From Amycolatopsis coloradensis (GTDB taxonomy: Bacteria > Actinomycetota > Actinomycetes > Mycobacteriales > Pseudonocardiaceae): a DNA stretch of 33,301 nt. The notes below the pieces were generated by a model. The model was not told the origin of the DNA. It searched no databases and saw only the letters and a list, made by a program, of their open reading frames with translations. The stretch covers positions 5,988,236 to 6,021,536 of the forward strand of contig NZ_CP150484.1 of assembly GCF_037997115.1 (NCBI RefSeq). Direction: 5' to 3'. Every line of letters begins with the position of its first letter. The stretch's first letter is position 1. The position numbers and the translations under genes were made by a program. Shown one piece after another: positions 7,728 through 15,676 of this stretch.

Positions 7728-8750
7728 GTGCCTACCGCGTTGCACCGCCGTGACCAGATCCGCCGCCGCCGCGCGCTCACCATGGAGAACCACCAGCGCG
7801 CCGCGGTCGAGTACCAGCAGCACGGCGTGCTGCCGGGTACCCGCCCGATCGTCATGGGGGCGCCGCAACGCAAGCTCGAGTACGACATCCTGTTGTGCTT
7901 GGGCCGGGGCAGCGTGGCCGCGGGCACGACGTGTCCGGCGGGCACGGTGGTGGGGATCAGGTCCGTCACCCCGCGCACCACGGAACTGCGGATCGACGTC
8001 CATCCCGACGCGATGATCGCCTTTCTGCACTCCGTCCTGCCAGTCATCCGGTATGCCGACGTCGGAACTCGCCAGGCTGTGGCACGCGACAACGGCGGCG
8101 ATCGCCTTTCCCCTCTCCCATCGTGGATCGGGCGGGACGCGGCGGCCGCGCTCGGTGTCCCGTACCTGCGGGCGCGGATCGCCACGGACGGGTTGGAGCT
8201 GTACCGGCTGTACGACGATCCCGATGTCCCCGGCCGGATCGTGCTCCCCGGCATCACCGACGCCGCCTGGTCTCGGATTTGCGAGCGGCTGCGTGCGTTG
8301 TACGGGGAGAACGAGGATCCGGTCTGGTGGGATCTGCCCGAACCTGTCGGTCTTGAGATCCGCCGCTACGGATTCGGCGACGAGGCCAAGAACCGCACGC
8401 GCTTCAACACCCGGTCGAGCAATCTGCTTCGCCGGATCGGCTTGCTGCGCGAACATCACCCGCGCGCGATCGCGGTCGACACCGGTGACCTCGACGCCAC
8501 CGGGCCAGTGTTCGACACACCAGGCTGGCCTGCTCGCCGTCCCGGTCTGCTCGCGGTGCGGCTGGCACCGGAGAACGCCCGCGCGGGCAGCGATCCCGGG
8601 CCAATCGCCTGGCTACCGGCGGCCGCGCTCAACGATCCGGCCCGGCCCGAGCTGGTCGCCCTCTGCTCGCGCTCCACTGTGGACCGCGAGTGCTCCGACG
8701 ACGAATTGTTCGAGCGCTACATGCCCGAGCACTTCTCCCCGAACGTGTGA
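7728..8750 (+). CDS. Hypothetical 340-aa protein
   Basis: A GTG start is preceded by GGAGC six bases upstream. The product is soluble, with no signal peptide or membrane helix. It opens with a basic helix (RRDQIRRRRALTMENHQ) and contains a central region with WIGRDAAAALGVPYLRAR and YRLYDDPDVPGRIVLPGI. It ends with an acidic, aromatic tail. I do not recognise the fold. Codon use and composition are those of a genuine actinomycete gene. It is followed by a broken DNA ligase fragment, so it stands beside a rearranged site. Confidence 0.65.
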   Translation: MPTALHRRDQIRRRRALTMENHQRAAVEYQQHGVLPGTRPIVMGAPQRKLEYDILLCLGRGSVAAGTTCPAGTVVGIRSVTPRTTELRIDVHPDAMIAFLHSVLPVIRYADVGTRQAVARDNGGDRLSPLPSWIGRDAAAALGVPYLRARIATDGLELYRLYDDPDVPGRIVLPGITDAAWSRICERLRALYGENEDPVWWDLPEPVGLEIRRYGFGDEAKNRTRFNTRSSNLLRRIGLLREHHPRAIAVDTGDLDATGPVFDTPGWPARRPGLLAVRLAPENARAGSDPGPIAWLPAAALNDPARPELVALCSRSTVDRECSDDELFERYMPEHFSPNV

Positions 8751-8806
8751 ACCGGTCGTGACACCCCGTTCACACTGGCGGCGCCTGACAACGAGCCGAC
8801 GCCTGG

Positions 8807-9135
8807 ATGAAACATCCGCTCGCCCAGACGATCGAGGTGATCGTCTGCGGGTGGCGGAGCACCAGGGAGGGGCCGCTTCACCGGCACGGTGGGCGGCTTG
8901 CTGCTCGACGCGTACGACCCGGACAACGAGGAACTGCGGTACATCGGCGATGTGGGCACCGGGTTCAGCGACGCCGCACCGACGGTCCTGGCCGCAGCAC
9001 CAGTTCGCGGTCGATCCGCCGCGGGCGGACGTCGACCGCGCGCAGTGGGTAGGTCCGGTCCTGGTCGGCGAGGTCGTGTTCCGGCAAGTTACCGCGCCAG
9101 CGGACGTCTGCCTCACCCCGCCTGGCGCGGACTGA
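8807..9135 (+). pseudogene. LigD-type ATP-dependent DNA ligase, C-terminal fragment
   Basis: Three frames in turn encode the OB-fold end of a LigD/LigC-type ligase: MKHPLAQTIEVIVCGWRST, then GRFTGTVGGLLLDAYDPD with YIGDVGTGF, then WVGPVLVGEVVFRQ. Shifts lie near 8868 and 8995. The nucleotidyltransferase domain with the AMP-accepting lysine is absent. Such ligases seal breaks in bacterial end joining; this fragment cannot function. It keeps the GTGF motif that the second ligase copy (10942-11887) has lost, so the two were damaged independently. Confidence 0.8.
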
Positions 9136-9234
9136 GGGTACGTCGCCCGATCACGCGAAAAGAGGGATGCCCCGTCGAGGTCGGCGGCCGGAGCGGTGAT
9201 TGCCCGCACGCGGGGGTGCGCTGAAATAGAGATC

Positions 9235-9924
9235 ATGACGGCACACGAGGACCTGAAGGATCCCTCGGTCGAGCGGGACCAGCTGCGCCGGGCGCTGGAG
9301 ACCCTGCCAGTGATCGAGCAGGCCAAGGGAATGTTCATGTTGCTGCGCGGCTGGTCGGCCGAGGAGGCATTTACCGCACTGAAGTCGATCTCCCAGCACA
9401 CCACTGTCAAGCTGCACAACGTCGCGACGGTGATCGTCGCCGCGGGGAGACACGTCGAGCCGTCCTTGCCCGATCGCGAGGCAGTGCGGGCGGTGCTGAC
9501 CGAAACTCGAAGATCGGTGCCGGCTCATCGTTCGGCGAGTAGCCCTGCGTCCCGCCGGACGCAGGGCTGCACCGGCGGGACCAGAGCGCCGCTCTTCCCT
9601 GAACAACACCCGGCACCACGAGTGCCCCTCCCCCGATCGGCTAAACGGACACGACGCCTCCGGGTCCATCTCCAACGCTTAACCGGGGATGTTGCGCGGG
9701 TCATGACCGTAGGTGTTCCGCTCGCCGATCTGGCCGTCCTGGTTCCGGATGAAGTGTTCGACCTTGCGTTCTCGCGCCATATCTCGGCCCTTCTCGACAG
9801 CGTCGGCCTTGGTGTCATGGACACTGGTCGCGCGTGTGCTGCCCTCGACCTTGTTCTTCCACTGGCCGTCTTCGAAGTAGGTCTCGATGTCACCCTGCAC
9901 CGTGGCACTCCTCTCCCCGCATGA
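9235..9924 (+). CDS. ANTAR-domain RNA-binding regulator, abnormal C-terminal extension
   Basis: Residues about 12-80 form an ANTAR domain: IEQAKGMFMLLRGWSAEEAF, then a second helix with TTVKLHNVATVIV. ANTAR proteins bind paired hairpins in mRNA leaders and prevent termination, usually under control of a sensor domain or kinase; no sensor is attached here. I prefer the ATG at 9235 over a GTG at 9196, since the extra residues look non-coding. A typical single-domain protein would end near 9520. Here the frame stays open through a strong hairpin (9541-9568) and runs antisense across the whole DUF2188 gene. The natural stop was probably lost, or the tail is untranslated in practice. Confidence 0.7.
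   Translation: MTAHEDLKDPSVERDQLRRALETLPVIEQAKGMFMLLRGWSAEEAFTALKSISQHTTVKLHNVATVIVAAGRHVEPSLPDREAVRAVLTETRRSVPAHRSASSPASRRTQGCTGGTRAPLFPEQHPAPRVPLPRSAKRTRRLRVHLQRLTGDVARVMTVGVPLADLAVLVPDEVFDLAFSRHISALLDSVGLGVMDTGRACAALDLVLPLAVFEVGLDVTLHRGTPLPA
9541..9568 (+). terminator. Perfect 12-bp hairpin inside the ANTAR open frame
   Basis: AGCCCTGCGTCC and GGACGCAGGGCT pair perfectly around a CGCC loop. It lies where the ANTAR gene would be expected to end, between it and the opposing DUF2188 gene, so it probably terminates both convergent transcripts. No T-run follows. Confidence 0.65.
9679..9900 (-). CDS. DUF2188 family protein
   Basis: The 73-aa product shows the DUF2188 pattern. An N-terminal strand pair (DGQWKNKVEG) leads to a TKADAVEKGRDMARE helix and the C-terminal signature GQIGERNTYGHDP. 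The GTG at 9898-9900 is chosen because GGGGAGAGGAG stands just upstream. The family is widespread and small; its molecular role is unknown, although it often occurs with stress or DNA-end-joining genes. Here it sits between two broken LigD-type ligases, which may be a trace of such an association, but that is speculative. Confidence 0.8.
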   Translation of the reverse strand: MQGDIETYFEDGQWKNKVEGSTRATSVHDTKADAVEKGRDMARERKVEHFIRNQDGQIGERNTYGHDPRNIPG

Positions 9925-10364
9925 TCTCTCCACTGATCGGTGGTTACCCAGTCACGTGGCGATCCGAACGTCGTCCGCACGGGGTCTCGCCGAGACGACC
10001 CGGACGGGTGCGTACTGAAGGCGCTGCCCCGGTCTGGTCCTCGACTCACGTGGCCGGGCCGCCGGGCATACCGCTCCATGCCCCTTATGGGCGGGTTGTG
10101 TTTCTGGCGATTCGTGACCGCGCACCCTGTCTCGCCTGAACGAGTGGTTTCGCACCCTGGGAAACGCGGGTAGATCTGCAGGGATCCCGGGATGGGATTA
10201 CCTGTCTGCGGCGCGACCCTCCCCCTAGTGGGCGCCGCCAGGCCGCTGTGGCCGGTTTCCCGCATAGCGCGCACGCGGGAAACCGGCCACCTCCATTTCC
10301 CGCCGTCCACGGCCAAGTTCACGGGGATCACCCGGTCGATGTCCCGAGTGGACAGTGCGGCCCG
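9901..10364. other. Divergent intergenic region with palindrome
   Basis: No gene is supported in this 460-base stretch between the leftward DUF2188 gene and the rightward GNAT-like gene. It should hold both promoters and contains the long inverted repeat at 10248-10290, listed separately. Confidence 0.45.
10248..10290. repeat. 16-bp perfect inverted repeat
   Basis: GTGGCCGGTTTCCCGC (10248-10263) and GCGGGAAACCGGCCAC (10275-10290) are exact inverted copies separated by 11 bases. It lies about 75-115 bases before the GNAT-like start and about 350 bases before the DUF2188 start. It could be an operator, a strong RNA hairpin or a dispersed palindromic repeat; sequence alone does not decide. Confidence 0.75.
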
Positions 10365-10790
10365 ATGCGCCGGACTCTGATGTACGTGGACAAGGCCACC
10401 TGGCCCGTAACTCCGGCCACCCGCACGGTCGACCTCGGCGACGAAGTCTGGCTCAGCCCGTCTCAGCCCCGGTTCGACGGCGAGACGGTCACCTTCCACG
10501 TCCACCGGATCTACCGCGGCGGGGTCGAGATCAGCGGGATCGACTACCAGGTCTGCCACGCCTGCAAGACAGCCCTGCTCGGCGAGCTCGAACTCGTCGA
10601 CGACGCGCAGCGACACGGCATCGGCAGCCGCGTCCTGGACCGGCTCCGCCGCGACCTGCCCGGCTACCGCTGGGCGATCACCCCGGAAAAGGCAACCGCC
10701 CAACCTTTCTGGGACGCGATCCGTAGGGCTTATCCCGGCGAATACGACCTCGGGGCCCGTCCGCTGGGCTGCACTCACCTGCTCTTCTGA
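10365..10790 (+). CDS. GNAT-like acetyltransferase domain protein
   Basis: The 141-aa product (ATG at 10365; ATG at 10380 is equally possible) has two halves. The N-terminal half is strand-rich (DEVWLSPSQP, then VTFHVHRIYRGG). The C-terminal half carries GELELVDDAQRHGIGSRVLD, matching the acetyl-CoA-binding Q/RxxGxG/A helix of GNAT enzymes, followed by PFWDAIRRAYPG, the usual end of such domains. The substrate is unknown. The pair of cysteines at CHAC is not typical of the fold. GNAT assignment rests mainly on the RHGIGSRVL motif. Confidence 0.65.
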   Translation: MRRTLMYVDKATWPVTPATRTVDLGDEVWLSPSQPRFDGETVTFHVHRIYRGGVEISGIDYQVCHACKTALLGELELVDDAQRHGIGSRVLDRLRRDLPGYRWAITPEKATAQPFWDAIRRAYPGEYDLGARPLGCTHLLF

Positions 10791-10941
10791 CCCATCACCA
10801 TCACCACCAGAAGCGACGTCGGCCACGATGTGGACGGCGTTCCGACTACCAGACCGCAGGTTCCGGACGCCGAGACTGAGGATGGTGGGGGCTGCGCTAT
10901 GTCCCCGTCACGGCAGCGCTGTCGGGTGTCGTCGGCTTAGG

Positions 10942-11887
10942 TTAGCGGGCAGGCTGTTCGGGGACGAAGACGTCGGCCGGGTCTTTGTCTGGGCGCCATC
11001 CGCGCCAGGCGGTGTGGCGGAGGCGATGCTCGCCTGGGGTGAACTGCCGGTACACGACTTCGCCGACCAGGTCCGGGGTGACCCAGCGGGCACCGCGGGC
11101 GCGGTCGCGTGGAACGTCACCGGCGAAGGGGCTCGTCTTTCGATCCCGCGGGGCGAGTGTCTGCAGGTTCCCGTCCGGGTCGTGGGCGCCGAGCAGCAGC
11201 CCGCCGACGGTGCCTGCGCGGTTGCCCTGGCCCGGGCGCCAGCCACCCACCACGACCTCGAGGGTTTGGATCAGCGGGTGTTTGACCCACTCCGGTGAGC
11301 GCCGCCCCGGGTAGTACCTCGAGCCGCTCTTCTTCGCGACGAGACCCTCAAGCCCGCTCGGCGGCAACGTCGAGCAGGTCGGCCGGGCTCATGCCGGTCG
11401 CGGACAGATCAGCGTGGCTGTAGGACGGGGTGATCGCAACGAGGTTCTTGTCCGGCGGCTCGATCTCCTCGAGGACCGCCCGCCGCTGCTCGTACGGCTC
11501 GCCGGTGAGGTCGTCGTCGCCGAGCAGAAGGACGTCGAACACGAAGTAGGCCACCGCCACGTCGCCGCCCGCGTAGTTCTGCAGGAGCCCGAAGTCCGGG
11601 CGCCCGTGCTCATCAAGGGCGACGATCTCGCCGTCCAGCACCCCTGCCCGGCCGCCGAGCGCGTCGCCCAGGGCGCCGTCCAGTTCCGGATAGCGGGCGG
11701 TGAAGTCGTTGCCGTTGCGGCTGGTCAACCGCGTTGTCCCGTCCGGCGCGACCTGCAGGACGCTCCGATAGCCGTCCCACTTCCATTCGTACACGTAGCG
11801 TGGATCGTCGGGCAGCGTGTTCTTCGACGACGTCGCGAGCATCGGCTCGATGAACGCCGGCACCCTCGACCGTCCGTCGTGTGCCAT
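10942..11887 (-). pseudogene. LigD-type ATP-dependent DNA ligase with frameshift and internal deletion
   Basis: The first part (from ATG 11887, GGGAGGG just upstream) contains the nucleotidyltransferase domain with EWKWDGYR, whose lysine accepts AMP, and VLDGEIVAL. It runs into TGA near 11350 after DVAAERA. The next frame continues without a gap as GLEGLVAKKSGSRYYPGRR, then GTVGGLLLGAHDPDGN, then LVGEVVYRQF. One inserted or two missing bases at the junction separate them. In addition, the loop expected after DPDGN with the GTGF motif is missing, about 20 residues. If both lesions are real, this is a pseudogene of an end-joining ligase. A sequencing error could explain the shift but not the deletion. 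Confidence 0.8.
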
Positions 11888-12107
11888 CGGCCCTCCCGCG
11901 AGCCACGCAACGCCAGCCTGGAACCGGCCGGACACGTCTTCCGCTCGCCAGGCCACGGTAACCCGGACGGCCTAACCGCGCCCGATTTCGTACCACCCGA
12001 CCAGGTGCCGCCACGCTTTCCGCCCCGGTCGGCGGGCTCAACCCTTGTTACACGCACACGCCCGGATACGACATAACCCAGACGACGAGCACGGGAGGTG
12101 TGGTGGG

Positions 12108-12344
12108 ATGCGGCCTGACCGAGTTGTCCAGCTGCGCTGGGCGAGCAAGACCGTGGCGATCGGCGACGTCGACGACCAGCCGGAGACACTCTCCTATTCC
12201 GGCATCTCGCTGGTCCGCCGCCACGGTGACCACGTTGTCGACGAGGTCTGGCTGCCCGTGGGCGAGGAACCCACCTTCGCCGACGACGAAGCGCTCATCA
12301 CCGCGCTGCGCACGGCCTGGTCCTGGAGCAGCGCGGCAGCGTGA
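12108..12344 (+). CDS. Hypothetical 78-aa protein
   Basis: The ATG at 12108 follows GGGAGG by about nine bases. The product is a small soluble protein with an alternating strand-like pattern (VVQLRWASKTVAIGD, then GISLVRRHGDHVVDEVWLP) and a C-terminal helix. It has neither membrane segment nor cysteine motif. No family is recognised. It stands alone between the damaged ligase and a small frameshifted gene. Confidence 0.55.
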   Translation: MRPDRVVQLRWASKTVAIGDVDDQPETLSYSGISLVRRHGDHVVDEVWLPVGEEPTFADDEALITALRTAWSWSSAAA

Positions 12345-12423
12345 GCCCAGTGATCTCCTGGGCGGGGTGTGAGCCCGGTCGCGGCGGTCGTGTTTCTGCA
12401 CGGTGTTGTCGGTGGGCCGATCG

Positions 12424-12613
12424 ATGATCCGCGACGTGGAGACCGAGAACGACGACACCCCCGCTGCGGCTGCGTTTCAAGTATGGGACGAAGCCGATCG
12501 AGAATCCTCACGTGCTGTGCGATGGCTGCTTGACACTGTTGGGGCAGGGCGGGGCGGCGTATTGGCAGGCACACGAACAGCGCGGCGCCACCGTCGTCAA
12601 AGTCGGGACGTAG
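12424..12613 (+). pseudogene. Small protein gene frameshifted at a five-C run
   Basis: From ATG 12424 the frame gives MIRDVETENDDT. At the C run 12458-12462 the protein-like reading moves to the next frame: PLRLRFKYGTKPIENP, then a CDGC pair and YWQAHEQRGATVVKVGT, ending at TAG 12611-12613. The second frame has no start codon of its own. One C too many would explain the break. The intact product would be about 62 residues with one CxxC pair. A strong hairpin follows within 50 bases, as expected for the end of a gene. The family is unknown. Confidence 0.5.
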
Positions 12614-12660
12614 TCACGGCCGTTACACCCGAAACACGCCGGCTTTTCGAACACGATTCG

Positions 12661-12691
12661 CCCGCTCGGCCGCTGGTTTCGGCCGAGCGGG
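12661..12691 (+). terminator. Perfect 12-bp stem hairpin
   Basis: CCCGCTCGGCCG and CGGCCGAGCGGG pair perfectly with a 7-base loop. It ends the small frameshifted gene and indicates that the methyltransferase gene starts downstream, not at the more distant in-frame start codons. Confidence 0.75.
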
Positions 12692-12709
12692 ACTGCGACC
12701 GTGGAGATC

Positions 12710-12751
12710 ATGAATCGTATCGACGGAAACGTCGAGTCCGAGTTCGACTGA
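12710..12751 (+). CDS. Possible 13-aa leader-type peptide
   Basis: An ATG preceded by GTGGAGATC opens a 13-codon frame, MNRIDGNVESEFD, ending eight bases before the methyltransferase ATG. It could be a translated leader that delivers ribosomes to a gene lacking its own strong ribosome site, or a chance frame. Evidence is the ribosome site and spacing only. Confidence 0.3.
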   Translation: MNRIDGNVESEFD

Positions 12752-12759
12752 CCGGGCCG

Positions 12760-13434
12760 ATGAGTAGCCGCTACTGGAATCGCTACGCCTCGCGCACGGC
12801 TAGGGCCGAAGACAGCCTGGCAACCACCGACACGTTCGGCTGGACCCAGTATCCCGCTCACGGCCCGGGACCGGAGTTGCTCGGCCAGCCGCGCACAGCA
12901 CTCGATCTCGGGTGCTGTCACGGTGACGCGGTCGCGGCCCTGGCCATGCGCGGCGTCGACGCGACCGGGGTCGACCTCTCTGGCGTTCAGTACGAGCGGG
13001 CCTGCCGGCAGTGGGGCCGTGTCCCGGGCGCCCGTTTCGAACACGTTGACGTGCTGGAGTTCCTGGCCGGGTCGGACCGGGCCTGGGAGGCGATCTACTC
13101 GATCTGGGGCGCGCTCTGGTTTCTTGATCCAGCCGTGGTGCTTCCACTCGTACGAGAACGCCTAACACCAGGCGGAAAGCTGGTGTTTTCCCACGCACCC
13201 CCGGTGCCGGGAGCCTACGGAATCCAGGGAACGTACGGAGCTCTGTTCAGCGCCGAGCCCCAGTGGGTGTACCGGTGGTCCTACGAGCCCGAGATGTGGG
13301 CAGAGATGTTGCGCGCCAGAGGCTTCAGATCCGTTCACGCACGCGTCGAGGCCGCACCGGACCCCGCGCAGCTGGGAACCTTGATCGTCGAAGCACAACT
13401 GCGGGCCTCGGAGAAGAGTGTGCCGGATGGGTGA
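12760..13434 (+). CDS. Class I SAM-dependent methyltransferase
   Basis: The 224-aa product carries a Rossmann methyltransferase core. Motif I is TALDLGCCHGDAV (about residues 46-58), followed by TGVDLSGVQYERA with the acidic residue that binds the SAM ribose, then a motif IV-like region (WEAIYSIWGALWF) and LTPGGKLVFS (post-IV). The open frame extends upstream to 12403, but a terminator hairpin in between makes ATG 12760 the likely start. The substrate is unknown; the aromatic-rich C-terminal half could form a lid. Its stop overlaps the next gene by eight bases, so the two are translationally coupled. Confidence 0.8.
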   Translation: MSSRYWNRYASRTARAEDSLATTDTFGWTQYPAHGPGPELLGQPRTALDLGCCHGDAVAALAMRGVDATGVDLSGVQYERACRQWGRVPGARFEHVDVLEFLAGSDRAWEAIYSIWGALWFLDPAVVLPLVRERLTPGGKLVFSHAPPVPGAYGIQGTYGALFSAEPQWVYRWSYEPEMWAEMLRARGFRSVHARVEAAPDPAQLGTLIVEAQLRASEKSVPDG

Positions 13435-13975
13435 TGGCGACGAGCCCGGTGACCTGGAGACTCTGGGGCAGGGACTACTGCAGCGCGCCGAGTTCGACCG
13501 CGCGGTGCGTGCGCAGCTGGACCCCGGCTATCCCGCACAGCAGCAGTGGCGACAGGTGAACGAGGTCGACTCCCGCAACACGGCGTTCTTGGCATCGGTG
13601 GTCGACCGCGTCGGTTGGCCGGGCGCGCGATTGGTGGGTTCGGAGGCCGCGCACGCGGCGTGGCTGCTCGCCCAGCACGCGCCCGCTGAGGAGCGGGCGC
13701 GCTGGCTTCCGCTGCTCGCCGCGGCCGTCGACCCCGACGACGATGTCGCGGTACGCGATCACGCCTACCTTGCCGACAGGGTCGCCACCGACGCACGGCG
13801 ACCGCAGCGCTGGGGCACCCAGTCCCTGTGCTTCCCCGGCAGAGGATGCCGGCTGTACCCGCTCGAAGACCCGGCCGGGGTGAACGCCCGGAGCCGGTCG
13901 ATCGGGCTGGAACCACTCACGGACGCGACCCTGGCGGCCGCATATCCCAGCTACGCCGACATCGACACCGCATAA
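13427..13975 (+). CDS. DUF6624 family protein
   Basis: The 182-aa product matches the DUF6624 pattern as I know it. A D-RNTAFL helix leads to VDRVGWPGARLVG, then AAHAAWLLAQHA and LPLLAAAV, then a DHAYLADRV helix. It ends with a QRWGTQ segment and PLEDPAGVNARSRSIGLEPL. The family is all-alpha and of unknown activity. The ATG overlaps the methyltransferase stop, so the proteins are made together. A hairpin at 13998-14022 ends the unit. Confidence 0.75.
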   Translation: MGDGDEPGDLETLGQGLLQRAEFDRAVRAQLDPGYPAQQQWRQVNEVDSRNTAFLASVVDRVGWPGARLVGSEAAHAAWLLAQHAPAEERARWLPLLAAAVDPDDDVAVRDHAYLADRVATDARRPQRWGTQSLCFPGRGCRLYPLEDPAGVNARSRSIGLEPLTDATLAAAYPSYADIDTA

Positions 13976-13997
13976 GGGGCGGCCAGCCCGTCATCCC

Positions 13998-14022
13998 CGA
14001 CTCCCCCATCTCCCGGGAGTCG
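13998..14022. terminator. Hairpin between convergent genes
   Basis: CGACTCCC and GGGAGTCG form an 8-bp stem with a 9-base loop. It lies between the convergent DUF6624 and SAV2177-type genes and probably serves both transcripts. No T-run is present. Confidence 0.55.
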
Positions 14023-14064
14023 TACCAGCGACGCGGCGGGCTAGCGGTACATGAACGTGCCCGG

Positions 14065-14895
14065 TCAGCGGGTGCGTGCCACCCCGGCCAGGCCACGCGA
14101 CCGGGCAGCGTCCTTACCAGTGTCCCCGGTGTCGGGGTGCCATTGCGGCAGCCACACCAGACCGGGCTCGACCAATTCCAGGTCTCCGAAGAACTCGGCG
14201 ATCTGTTCGCGCGACCGCATGATCGCGGTGTGGTTGGTGCGGCGCCCGTACTCCTGCGCCACCCGCTTGCCCGCGTTCTGTGTGTCGACGTCCTCGGGCG
14301 CGACATGGATGTGCGAGACCGCCAGGAAACTGCCCGGCGGCAGCATCGCGCGGTGGAAACCGAGTGCGGCGTGCGGTTTCTGCTCGTCGGGCATGAAATG
14401 CAGCAGGGCGACCAGCAGCAGTCCGATCGGCTGGGTCCGGTCGATCAGGCCCGTGTCGAGCACGCGGTCCCACAGCAGGCGCCGGTCGAAGAAATCGGCG
14501 TCCAGCGCCGCGTGCCGGTTCGGGTCCGCGGTCTGCTCGAGCAGGATCTGCGCGTGCACCCGGGCGATCGGTTCGTTGTCGATGTAGACCACCCGGCATT
14601 CACCCGGCGCCACCTCGTCGGCGACCTCGTGCACGTTGCCCTGCGTCGGCAATCCGGAGCCGATGTCCACGAACTGCCGGATCCCCTGCCCGACCATGAA
14701 ACGGACGGCCCGGCCCAGGAAGGCGCGGTTCGCGCGGGCGAAGTCCCGGATCTCCGGCAGCACCGCGAGCTGCTGTTCGGCGAAGGCCTGATCGACGGCG
14801 TAGTTGTGCGTCCCGCCGAGCAGATAGTCATACACCCGCCCCACCGAGACCTTGTCCACCGAGGTGGCCACACGGGCGGCGTCATCCATGCTCAT
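14065..14895 (-). CDS. SAV2177-family SAM-dependent methyltransferase
   Basis: The 276-aa product has the hallmarks of the SAV2177/DUF574 family that is abundant in actinomycetes. These are an N-terminal SVGRVYDYLLGGTHNYAVDQ, then RANRAFLGRAVRFMVGQGIR, motif I as QFVDIGSGLPT, and VVYIDNEPI with the acidic ribose-binding residue. LLVALLHFMPDE, SHIHVAPEDV and the C-terminal ELVEPGLVWLPQW complete it. Length fits the family. The ATG at 14895 has GGGGGAAC in front. Substrates of the family are mostly unknown. It is the last gene of a leftward run with Lsr2 upstream. Confidence 0.9.
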   Translation of the reverse strand: MSMDDAARVATSVDKVSVGRVYDYLLGGTHNYAVDQAFAEQQLAVLPEIRDFARANRAFLGRAVRFMVGQGIRQFVDIGSGLPTQGNVHEVADEVAPGECRVVYIDNEPIARVHAQILLEQTADPNRHAALDADFFDRRLLWDRVLDTGLIDRTQPIGLLLVALLHFMPDEQKPHAALGFHRAMLPPGSFLAVSHIHVAPEDVDTQNAGKRVAQEYGRRTNHTAIMRSREQIAEFFGDLELVEPGLVWLPQWHPDTGDTGKDAARSRGLAGVARTR

Positions 14896-15085
14896 CGTGT
14901 TCCCCCATGGTCTTCAGGTGGCGCGACGGGTATCGGCACCCTATCTGCTCCCGGAGCAACGCGACGTCCGGATCGCTGTGACGAGCCGATGTGGCCGGGC
15001 GGCGGCCGAACCGGTAGATCCGGACACCGGCGGTCGTCACCGGCAACGTCGGAGGGACATCTGTCGATGCCCCTCCGAGCGTCAA
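14882..15085 (-). CDS. Possible small protein upstream of the methyltransferase
   Basis: A frame of up to 67 aa ends at a TGA overlapping the first codons of the SAV2177-type gene. Its C-terminal part (HSDPDVALLREQIGCRYPS) looks protein-like. No ATG with a ribosome site is present; TTG at 15085 or an internal GTG would be the start. It could be a coupled small protein or chance. Confidence 0.3.
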   Translation of the reverse strand: MTLGGASTDVPPTLPVTTAGVRIYRFGRRPATSARHSDPDVALLREQIGCRYPSRHLKTMGEHDEHG

Positions 15086-15087
15086 CG

Positions 15088-15450
15088 CTAGTTCCTCTTG
15101 TGGTACGCCTCGACAACCTCGGATGGGATCCGTCCACGATCGGACACGTCGTACCCGTTCTTGCGAGCCCAGGCGCGAATGGCCTGGTTCTGCTCGCGGT
15201 CGGCCGCCGTCGGTGCCTTGGACACCACCGACAACGCAGCCGTAGCCGGGGCCGCTACGGCCTTACGCTTGCGTCCACCAGCCCGCCGACCGTGTTCGAC
15301 ATACTGTTCGAAGATGTCACGAAGTTCTTCCGCATTCTCCGTGGACAGATCAATGTGGTACATCACGCCATCGAGACCGAACTCCACGGTCTCGTCCGCT
15401 TCCGTGCCATCAAGGTCGTCGATAACACTTACCGAAACTTTCCGAGCCAC
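15088..15450 (-). CDS. lsr2: Lsr2 nucleoid-associated protein
   Basis: The 120-aa product begins [15 protein letters not shown] (GTG start at 15450, expected position for the family). It contains the N-terminal dimerisation strands and helix ([20 protein letters not shown]), a basic linker, and the C-terminal DNA-binding unit [19 protein letters not shown] with the RGR AT-hook-like motif. Lsr2 bridges AT-rich DNA and silences horizontally acquired genes in actinobacteria. An accessory copy is plausible here amid mobile DNA. A further 11 codons upstream remain open but lack support. Its AT-rich targets could include the island at 2220-2335. Confidence 0.92.
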   Translation of the reverse strand: MARKVSVSVIDDLDGTEADETVEFGLDGVMYHIDLSTENAEELRDIFEQYVEHGRRAGGRKRKAVAAPATAALSVVSKAPTAADREQNQAIRAWARKNGYDVSDRGRIPSEVVEAYHKRN

Positions 15451-15676
15451 GCCACGTCCCTCCAGAATGAGATATCGAACCACAGAATAGTACCCACAAA
15501 CCAGCCCCGGCTATCCCATGCCCGCGAATCGGCGACAGAAACAAGCTTGTCCCGTCACGATCCCGCGGTCCTGGCCACAGGGAAACCTGACTGCGGGGCG
15601 GTGCTCGTCAAGAGCGTTCCACTCAGGACTGTTCATTCCGGTCTTCGTCTATCGCGAAACCGGAGTTTCGTGGGGC

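Noticed and set aside
12403..12759. N-terminal extension of the methyltransferase frame
   Set aside because: A strong terminator hairpin (12661-12691) lies inside, and a different frame there encodes another small protein.
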